Assembly (NCBI RefSeq): GCF_023078375.1
Contig: NZ_CP095554.1
Location: forward strand, 4,137,322 to 4,201,321
Direction of reading: 5' to 3'
Length of the DNA: 64,000 nucleotides
From: Roseomonas gilardii subsp. gilardii
Lineage (GTDB): Bacteria; Pseudomonadota; Alphaproteobacteria; Acetobacterales; Acetobacteraceae
A program made the position numbers and the translations under genes. Position 1 is the first letter of the stretch. Each line of letters starts with the position of its first letter. Shown here piece by piece: positions 57,969 through 64,000 of this stretch. The notes under the pieces were generated by a model. It was not told the DNA's origin. It was given only the letters and a program-made list of their open reading frames with translations, and did no database searches.

Positions 57969-58012
57969 GGGAAGGCGTCGCCTCCCCCCGGACCACCTAT
58001 CCGCCAGGACGC
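57969..58012. repeat. Dispersed intergenic repeat family 1, copy 2
   Basis: 44 bp about 80% identical to 30537-30580, starting 23 bp after the SH3-protein stop. The remaining gap up to 58216 shows no gene. Confidence 0.6.
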
Positions 58013-58216
58013 GCCCTGGATACCGGCGCCGCGGGCATCCCGCTCTCATGTGCTTTCCCGAGGGCCCTGCCCGGCCCCCGGGACTGCCACGACACATTGC
58101 CTTCACATCTCCTTCCGGCCCTGGGCTCCCTCCCCCGACGCGGCTATAAGCGGCCCCCCGCAAGCACCCTCCTGCAGCGCACCGCCCCACCCGACCATCG
58201 AGGAACCCATCCCGGC

Positions 58217-59695
58217 ATGACTATCGCGATCGACCTCGGCACCACCACCGCCGGCTCGCCCGCGACTCTCGACCTGGAGGAGCTTCTCGCCACCCGGCTG
58301 CTGGTCCAGGGCAATTCCGGTTCCGGCAAGTCGCACCTGCTGCGGCGGCTGATGGAGCAGTCCGCCGCCTGGGTGCAGCAGGCGGTGATCGATCCGGAAG
58401 GGGACTTCGTCAGCCTCGCCGAGAAATTCGGCCATCTGGTGATCGATGCTGCCGCGCAGACCGAACGTGGCCTCCAGGCCGCCGCTGAGCGGATGCGGGA
58501 GCACCGCGTTTCGGTGGTGCTGAACCTGGAAGGGCTGGATGCCGAGGGGCAGATGCGCCAGGCGGCTGTCTTCCTGAACGGCATGTTCGAGGTGGAGCGC
58601 GACCTCTGGTCCCCCGTGCTGGTGGTGGTGGACGAGGCGCAGATCTTCGCCCCCGCCGCCGCGACCGAGGTGTCCGACGAGGCCCGTCGCGCCTCGCTGG
58701 GCGCCATGGCCAATCTGATGTCGCGTGGCCGCAAGCGTGGGCTGGCCGGCATCATCGCGACGCAGCGCCTGGCCAAGCTGGCCAAGAATGTCGCCGCCGA
58801 GGCCTCGAACTTCCTGATGGGTCGCACCTTCCTCGATATCGACATGCAGCGCGCCGCCGACCTGCTGGGCATGGAGCGGCGGCAGGCGGAGCAGTTCCGC
58901 GACCTGCCGCGCGGCAGCTTCGTGGCCCTCGGCCCGGCCCTGTCCCGCCGCCCCCTGCCTATCCGCATCGGCGTGGTGGAGACGCAGACCCGTTCCGCCG
59001 GGCCGAAGCTCACCCCCCTGCCCAATGCGCCGGAGGAGGTGCGGGAGCTGATCCTCACCCCGCCGCCCGAGCCCGTCCGCCCCGCGCGCCGCGCGCCGCC
59101 GCCGCCCGCGCCGGACATCCTGGCGCAGCTCGCCGCCGCCCGCCCGCCCGCCGTGCACAGCCGCACCGCCGAGGCCGCCCCCCCGAGCCCGGAGGAACTG
59201 GCCGAGCGCGAGCATAAGCTGGAGGAGGTGCTGCGGGGCCTGCTGGAGGACCCCGAGGCCGCCTTCCGGCCGGTCAGCGTGCTGTATGGCGACTTCCTCG
59301 TGCGCTGCCGGATCAAGGCGGTGTCCGGCAAGCCGATGGAACTGCCGGAATTCCGCGCCCGCCTCGCCGTGGCACGGGCCGGGGTGGATGCCGGCACCGC
59401 CGGGAATCCGGAATGGTCCGCGGTGCGGGGCCGCGCCGCGACGCTGCCGGAGGATGTGCAGGGCGTCTATCTGATGCTGGCGCGCGCCGCGCTGGACAGG
59501 CTCCCCTGCCCCTCCGACGCCGCCATCGCCCAGGCCTATGGCACCCGCTCCCTGGGCCGCGCCCGCCGCGTACTCACCTATCTGGAGGAGCAGGGCATGG
59601 TGGTGCAGCAGCAGGACCGCCAGGGACGCCGTGTGGCGCTGGTGGAGCTGGGCTGGGAAACCGCGCCAGGCGATGCCAATGCCGAGGCGGCCTGA
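58217..59695 (+). CDS. HerA-type ATPase (DUF87) with C-terminal helical extension
   Basis: 492 aa. HerA/FtsK-like ATPase: Walker A VQGNSGSGKSHLL (31-43), Walker B VLVVVDEAQIF, sensor IIATQRLAKL and the arginine-rich SRGRKRG. After about residue 265 a Pro/Ala-rich linker leads to a C-terminal domain with a winged-helix look (AIAQAYGTRSLGRARRVLTYLEEQGMV). HerA proteins translocate DNA, often with the nuclease NurA or in defence pairs. No nuclease or other partner adjoins, so this is an orphan. Ribosome site is weak. Confidence 0.85.
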   Translation: MTIAIDLGTTTAGSPATLDLEELLATRLLVQGNSGSGKSHLLRRLMEQSAAWVQQAVIDPEGDFVSLAEKFGHLVIDAAAQTERGLQAAAERMREHRVSVVLNLEGLDAEGQMRQAAVFLNGMFEVERDLWSPVLVVVDEAQIFAPAAATEVSDEARRASLGAMANLMSRGRKRGLAGIIATQRLAKLAKNVAAEASNFLMGRTFLDIDMQRAADLLGMERRQAEQFRDLPRGSFVALGPALSRRPLPIRIGVVETQTRSAGPKLTPLPNAPEEVRELILTPPPEPVRPARRAPPPPAPDILAQLAAARPPAVHSRTAEAAPPSPEELAEREHKLEEVLRGLLEDPEAAFRPVSVLYGDFLVRCRIKAVSGKPMELPEFRARLAVARAGVDAGTAGNPEWSAVRGRAATLPEDVQGVYLMLARAALDRLPCPSDAAIAQAYGTRSLGRARRVLTYLEEQGMVVQQQDRQGRRVALVELGWETAPGDANAEAA

Positions 59696-59848
59696 CACTT
59701 TCTCACCGGCTCGCCGCCGCCCCTGCGTGAGAGCCTTCCTTCCGTTCCGAACCCTCCCCGCCCCGCCTCCTGGAAAACGTGGCCGCCCCGCGCCGTTAGA
59801 CGGGCCAGAACGATCGGCATCGAGCGAACCGGCAGAAGGAGCGGAATC

Positions 59849-60856
59849 ATGCGGGACCTGAAGGGGGCGGTGGTGGTGATCACCGGCGCATCCAGCGGCA
59901 TCGGCCGCGCGGCGGCCCAGGCCTTCGCCGCGGAGGGGGCCAACCTGGTCCTCGCCGCCCGGCGGGAAAGCGTGCTGGACGAGGTGGTGGCGGAATGCGG
60001 CCGCCTCGCCCGCCCCCATGGTGCCCGCGCCATCGCCGTGCCGGCCGATGTGACCGAAGCCGGGGCGATGAAGCGGCTGGCCGAGGCGGCGGTGCGCGAA
60101 TTCGGCCATGTCGATGTCTGGATCAACAATGCCGGGGTCGGCGCGGTCGGTGGCTTCGCCGAGGTGCCGGCGGATGCGCATGACCAGGTGGTGCGAACCA
60201 ACCTGCTGGGCCACATGCACGGCGCCCATGCCATCCTGCCGCATTTCCAGGCGCGGCGGCGGGGCGTGCTGATCAACACCAACTCGCTCGGCGCCTGGGT
60301 GCCGACGCCCTATGCTGCCTCCTACAGCGCCAGCAAGTTCGGGCTGCGCGGCTTCTCCGAAGCGCTGCGGGGCGAGTTGTCGCGCTGGCCCGGCATCCAT
60401 GTCTGCGACGTCTTCCCCTCCTTCGTCGATACGCCCGGGCTGCGGCATGGCGGCAATTACGTGGGGCGGGAGCTGAGCGCGCCGCCGCCGGTCCACAGCC
60501 CCTTCGACGTGGCGGAGGCCATGGTTTCCCTGGCCCGCCAGCCACGGCCCTCGGCCACGGTGGGCAAGGAGGTGTATCTGCTGCGCCTCGCACAGGCCAT
60601 GGTTCCGGGACTGCTGCGCCGGGGCATGGCGCGGCTCATGGAGCGGCAGTTCCGCCGCGCCCGCCCGGTACCCGTGTCGGACGGCAACCTCTTCGCCGCG
60701 CCGACCCGGGGCGTGATCCACGGCAACGGGATCTATGGTGGCCTGCGCCAGCCCTCCGGCGGCCAGGCGCTTCGCGGCCATGCGCTCCGCACCGGCCTGA
60801 TACTGGGCGGAACCCTGCTGCTGGGCGGATGGCTGCTGCGCCGGTCCCGGGGCTGA
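59849..60856 (+). CDS. Short-chain dehydrogenase/reductase with C-terminal membrane segment
   Basis: 335 aa. Classical SDR: cofactor motif ITGASSGIGR (11-20), NNAGVG, catalytic Ser in NTNSLG and SYSASK with Tyr/Lys. After the SDR core (to about 245) an extra 90 residues end in a hydrophobic helix (GLILGGTLLLGGWLL) flanked by Arg, so the enzyme is probably membrane-anchored. Substrate unknown. Ribosome site AGAAGGAG precedes ATG 59849. Confidence 0.9.
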   Translation: MRDLKGAVVVITGASSGIGRAAAQAFAAEGANLVLAARRESVLDEVVAECGRLARPHGARAIAVPADVTEAGAMKRLAEAAVREFGHVDVWINNAGVGAVGGFAEVPADAHDQVVRTNLLGHMHGAHAILPHFQARRRGVLINTNSLGAWVPTPYAASYSASKFGLRGFSEALRGELSRWPGIHVCDVFPSFVDTPGLRHGGNYVGRELSAPPPVHSPFDVAEAMVSLARQPRPSATVGKEVYLLRLAQAMVPGLLRRGMARLMERQFRRARPVPVSDGNLFAAPTRGVIHGNGIYGGLRQPSGGQALRGHALRTGLILGGTLLLGGWLLRRSRG

Positions 60857-60877
60857 AAGCGGCTGCTGCCAAAAGAG

Positions 60878-60900
60878 GCAGGAAAAACGCCATTTCCTGC
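60878..60900. repeat. Inverted repeat between the SDR gene and urtA
   Basis: 8-bp arms GCAGGAAA/TTTCCTGC with 7 nt between, overlapping a second dyad CTGCC-6 nt-GGCAG (60866-60881). It could terminate the SDR transcript or serve as an activator site about 80 bp upstream of the sigma-54 promoter. Confidence 0.4.
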
Positions 60901-60964
60901 GCGTCTGGCGCTCTCCCAGGCATCTGGGCCCCTCCGCTCCTCTGACGGCGGCGGTCCCGGAATG

Positions 60965-60980
60965 TGGCACTCCCATTGCT
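60965..60980 (+). promoter_or_regulatory. Sigma-54 (RpoN) promoter for urtAB
   Basis: TGGCAC-N5-TTGCT: GG and GC separated by exactly 10 nt, matching the -24/-12 consensus. It lies 98 bp upstream of the urtA ATG. Urea transport genes are commonly nitrogen-regulated through NtrC and RpoN. Confidence 0.75.
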
Positions 60981-61078
60981 ACACCGTTGCGTGACCGTCG
61001 CCATCCGGCGGTGCGCCGGACTGGCCCGTGAAAGCGGCCGGCCGGCGCCACAGCGATCGCCTCTGGGGGAGTTTCCGC

Positions 61079-62437
61079 ATGACGTCCAACCGACAGGCCC
61101 CGGGCGAGCCCCGGCAGGAAGCCCCGCTGGGCGGTGCGCTGGGCCGCCGCCAGTTCGGCCGTCTCGGCGCGCTGCTGGCCGGCGGCGCCGTGCTGGGTGC
61201 GCCCGCCATCCTCCGGGCCCAGTCCGCCGGGCCGATCAAGCTCGGCATCCTGCATTCCCTCTCCGGCACCATGGCCATCAGCGAAACGACGCTGAAGGAT
61301 GTGATGCTCATGCTCATCGAGGAGCAGAACAAGAAGGGCGGCGTGCTCGGCCGCAAGCTGGAGGCGGTGGTCGTGGACCCGGCCTCCAACTGGCCGCTCT
61401 TCGCCGAGAAGGCGCGCCAGCTCATCGCGCAGGACAAGGTCGCCGCCTGCTTCGGCTGCTGGACCTCGGTGTCGCGGAAGTCGGTTCTGCCGGTCTTCGA
61501 GGAGCTGAACGGCATCCTCTTCTATCCCGTGCAGTACGAGGGCGAGGAAAGCAGCAAGAACGTCTTCTACACCGGCGCCGCGCCGAACCAGCAGGCGATC
61601 CCGGCGGTGGACTACCTGATGCAGGAAGAGGAGGTGAAGCGCTGGGTCCTCGCGGGCACGGACTATGTCTATCCGCGCACCACGAACAAGATCCTGGAAG
61701 CCTATCTCAGGTCCAAGGGCGTCGCGCAGGGCGACATCCTGATCAACTACACGCCCTTCGGCCATAGCGACTGGCAGAACATCGTCAGCGAGATCAAGAA
61801 GTTCGGCTCCGCGGGCCAGAAGACGGCGGTGGTCTCGACGATCAACGGCGATGCCAATGTCCCCTTCTACAAGGAGCTCGGCAACCAGGGCGTCAAGGCC
61901 ACCGACATCCCTGTTGTCGCCTTCTCGGTGGGCGAGGAGGAGCTGGCGGGCCTCGACACCGCTCCGCTGGTCGGCCACCTGGCCGCCTGGAACTACTTCA
62001 TGTCCATCGACAATCCGGACAACAAGGCCTTCATCCAGAAGTGGCAGGCCTTCACCAAGAACCCGAAGCGCGTCACCAACGACCCGATGGAGGCGCACTA
62101 CATCGGCTTCAACATGTGGGTGAAGGCGGTCGAGGCGGCCGGCACCACCGACAGCAACCCGGTGATCGACGCCATGATCGGCGTGGCCGTGCCGAACCTC
62201 TCGGGCGGCACCTCCACCATGATGCCCAACCACCACATCACCAAGCCGGTGCTGATCGGCGAGATCCAGGGCAACGGGCAGTTCAACGTCGTCTCGCAGA
62301 CGCCGGGCACGATCGTGGCGCAGGAATGGTCGCCCTATCTGGAGGGATCGCGCGACCTGATCGCCGATTGGCGCAAGCCGCTCTCCTGCGGCAACTTCAA
62401 CGTCAAGACCGGCAAGTGCGGCGGCGCGGGCGGCTGA
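61079..62437 (+). CDS. urtA: Urea ABC transporter substrate-binding protein UrtA
   Basis: 452 aa. Twin-arginine signal RRQFGRLGALLAGG with cleavage near AQS, then a type-1 branched-chain-amino-acid-like binding fold: IKLGILHSLSGTMAISE, FGCWTSVSRKSVLPV, FYPVQYEGEESS, and TDYVYPRTTN. These are diagnostic of UrtA/FmdD urea or short-amide binding proteins. ATG 61079 has GGGGGAG 8 nt upstream. First gene of the urt operon, expressed from a sigma-54 promoter. Confidence 0.95.
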   Translation: MTSNRQAPGEPRQEAPLGGALGRRQFGRLGALLAGGAVLGAPAILRAQSAGPIKLGILHSLSGTMAISETTLKDVMLMLIEEQNKKGGVLGRKLEAVVVDPASNWPLFAEKARQLIAQDKVAACFGCWTSVSRKSVLPVFEELNGILFYPVQYEGEESSKNVFYTGAAPNQQAIPAVDYLMQEEEVKRWVLAGTDYVYPRTTNKILEAYLRSKGVAQGDILINYTPFGHSDWQNIVSEIKKFGSAGQKTAVVSTINGDANVPFYKELGNQGVKATDIPVVAFSVGEEELAGLDTAPLVGHLAAWNYFMSIDNPDNKAFIQKWQAFTKNPKRVTNDPMEAHYIGFNMWVKAVEAAGTTDSNPVIDAMIGVAVPNLSGGTSTMMPNHHITKPVLIGEIQGNGQFNVVSQTPGTIVAQEWSPYLEGSRDLIADWRKPLSCGNFNVKTGKCGGAGG

Positions 62438-62510
62438 GCCCTCCCCGCCATGGACGGGGCCGTCGCGCCCCGTCCGCCTTTCCTGTTCCCGCATCCCTGA
62501 GGAGGGCAAG

Positions 62511-64000
62511 ATGACCCGGCTCGCCGGCCTCATCCTCCTGCTTCTGGCCCTCATGGTCTCGCCTTCACGGGCGCAGCCCGCGGGGGCGGAACTGCTCGCG
62601 TCCAGCTCCTTCGACGACATCCGCCGTGGCGTGGAAACGCTCGCCGCCTCCGGCGCGCCCGAGGCTGCGACCATCCTGGGTGCGCTGGGCGAAGGGCGGC
62701 TCTTCGTCCTGCCCGACCGCAGCCTGGCGATCCGCGGCGCCGACGGCACCTATCGCGACGCCATCGGCGGCCAGCCGGTGACGCCCGCCGGGCCCCCACG
62801 CGCGGCCCGGCTGAACAACAGCATCCGCCGCGCCGTCGAGGCGGCGATGGGTGGGCTGCAGCTCATGGCGCCGGATGCCGGGACACGCGCCAGCGCCGCC
62901 GCCGCCGTCTTCCGCGCCCGCGACGCCGCCATCCTGCCGGTGCTGGAAAAGGCCCTGGCCGCCGAGCGCGATCCCGGCGTGCGGCAGGTGATGGAACAGG
63001 CCCGCGCCGCGATCCTGCTGAACGAGGCCGCGACGCCCGAGCCCGACCGCCTCGCCGCCATCGCCACGCTGCGCGCCCGTGGCGACATCGACGCCCGCGC
63101 CCTGCTCGCCGGCCTGTCCGGGCAGCCGCCCGCCGTGGCCGAGGCCGCCGCGAACGCGGTGAAGGCCATCGACTGGAACCTCACCCTCTGGGGCTGGGCG
63201 CAGAACGCCTGGTACGGGCTGAGCCTGGGCTCGGTCCTCCTGCTCGCCGCCGCCGGGCTCGCCATCACCTTCGGGGTGATGGGCGTGATCAACATGGCGC
63301 ATGGCGAGCTGGTGATGCTCGGTGCCTACACCACCTTCCTGGTCCAGGACGCGATCCGCAGCCACGCGCCCGGCCTGTTCGGCGCCTCGCTCTTCATCGC
63401 CGTGCCACTCGCCTTCCTTGTCACCGGCGCGGTCGGCGTGGCCATCGAGCGTGGGCTGATCCGCTTCCTCTACGGCCGTCCGCTGGAAACGCTGCTCGCC
63501 ACCTTCGGCCTGTCGCTGGTGCTGCAACAGGCGGTGCGCTCCGCCTTCGGCCCCACCAACCGGGAGGTCGGCACTCCCGCCTGGATGAGTGGCGCCTTCC
63601 AGCTCGGCGGCCTCACCATCACCATGAACCGCCTCGTCATCATCCTCTTCGCCTTCGCCGTGGTCGCGGCGCTGATGGCGGCGCTGCGCTACACCTCGCT
63701 CGGCCTCAGGATGCGGGCCGTGACGCAGAACCGGCGCATGGCGGCGGCCATGGGCATCCGCACGCCCTGGATCGACGCGCTGACCTTCGGCCTGGGCTCC
63801 GGCGTCGCCGGCATGGCGGGCGTGGCGCTGAGCCAGATCGACAATGTCTCGCCCAATCTCGGCCAGGGCTACATCATCGACAGCTTCATGGTCGTGGTCT
63901 TCGGCGGCGTCGGCAATCTCTGGGGCACCGTCATCAGCGCCCTCACCCTCGGCGTCGCCAACAAGTTCCTGGAGCCCCTGGCGGGCGCCGTGCTGGGCAA
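62511..64000 (+). CDS. urtB: Urea ABC transporter permease UrtB (partial, 3' end outside window)
   Basis: First 496 residues. A signal peptide and about 200 periplasmic residues rich in Ala/Arg (characteristic of UrtB, absent from LivH) precede the permease domain: LAITFGVMGVINMAHGELVMLGAYT, RPLETLLATFG, RAVTQNRRMAAAMGI and GGVGNLWGTVISA. It begins 74 bp after urtA with GGAGGG before the ATG. The last residues and the downstream urtCDE genes lie beyond the right edge. Confidence 0.95.
   Translation, partial: MTRLAGLILLLLALMVSPSRAQPAGAELLASSSFDDIRRGVETLAASGAPEAATILGALGEGRLFVLPDRSLAIRGADGTYRDAIGGQPVTPAGPPRAARLNNSIRRAVEAAMGGLQLMAPDAGTRASAAAAVFRARDAAILPVLEKALAAERDPGVRQVMEQARAAILLNEAATPEPDRLAAIATLRARGDIDARALLAGLSGQPPAVAEAAANAVKAIDWNLTLWGWAQNAWYGLSLGSVLLLAAAGLAITFGVMGVINMAHGELVMLGAYTTFLVQDAIRSHAPGLFGASLFIAVPLAFLVTGAVGVAIERGLIRFLYGRPLETLLATFGLSLVLQQAVRSAFGPTNREVGTPAWMSGAFQLGGLTITMNRLVIILFAFAVVAALMAALRYTSLGLRMRAVTQNRRMAAAMGIRTPWIDALTFGLGSGVAGMAGVALSQIDNVSPNLGQGYIIDSFMVVVFGGVGNLWGTVISALTLGVANKFLEPLAGAVLG

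Noticed and set aside
58103-62749. A 1548-codon open frame antisense to the herA, SDR and urtAB genes.
   Set aside because: Very GC-rich DNA leaves few stop codons in antisense frames. The product is Ala/Arg/His-rich low complexity, and the opposite strand encodes recognised proteins throughout.

Overview
This 64 kb window is very GC-rich and comes from an alphaproteobacterium, most likely an Acetobacteraceae/Roseomonas-type organism. That placement is inferred from the complete CcrM methyltransferase (GANTC methylation), from two gene orders typical of the class (mutY/dciA/dsbA-like/smc and ispH-thrB-rnhA), from a glycine-riboswitch gcvTHP operon, and from codon use. It reads as ordinary chromosome: I saw no rRNA, tRNA, CRISPR array, transposase, integrase or phage module. 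Both ends cut through genes (smc on the left, urtB on the right).

Layout. 0-6 kb: smc, a DsbA-like thiol oxidoreductase and dciA on the minus strand, divergent from mutY-bioY. 6-10.3 kb: a compact four-gene minus-strand operon of two WcbI-like proteins, a fatty-acyl-AMP ligase-like enzyme and an acyl carrier protein. This is the best candidate for an undescribed system, probably acylation of a surface glycan. 10.5-15 kb: ccrM with clustered GANTC sites in its leader, a frame-disrupted small gene, a 30-bp perfect hairpin overlapping the end of rnhB, an exported hydrolase and a CDF metal exporter. 15-20 kb: gcvT-gcvH-gcvP-Nudix behind a tandem glycine riboswitch. 20-24 kb: an AT-richer patch with two small genes, then catalase and an ankyrin-repeat protein. 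24-30.5 kb: lipoprotein, ispH-thrB-rnhA, cupin, moaB, an MFS transporter coupled to a GNAT remnant, and a divergent LysR regulator. 30.5-37 kb: dispersed hairpin repeats, a frameshifted soluble lytic transglycosylase, a family-4-like uracil-DNA glycosylase, ETF-ubiquinone oxidoreductase and a CYTH-CHAD protein. 37-43 kb: the fructose PTS operon fruB-fruK-fruA, with fruK frameshifted near its 3' end. 43-57 kb: two paralogous family-5 solute-binding proteins (one coupled to a P1 peptidase, one behind a TPP riboswitch), a CapD-like sugar enzyme carrying a 10-nt homopolymer, a MoaD-like/MoeB-rhodanese pair, a peroxiredoxin, YqgE, NhaA and a UxaA-family dehydratase. 57-64 kb: small exported proteins, a HerA-type ATPase, an SDR oxidoreductase, and urtA-urtB behind a sigma-54 promoter.

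Three genes carry apparent one-base indels, two of them in short G/C homopolymers. These may be sequencing errors or real lesions, and raw reads would decide. Everything here was read by eye from the sequence. Family names rest on recognisable motifs, lengths and gene order, with no database search.
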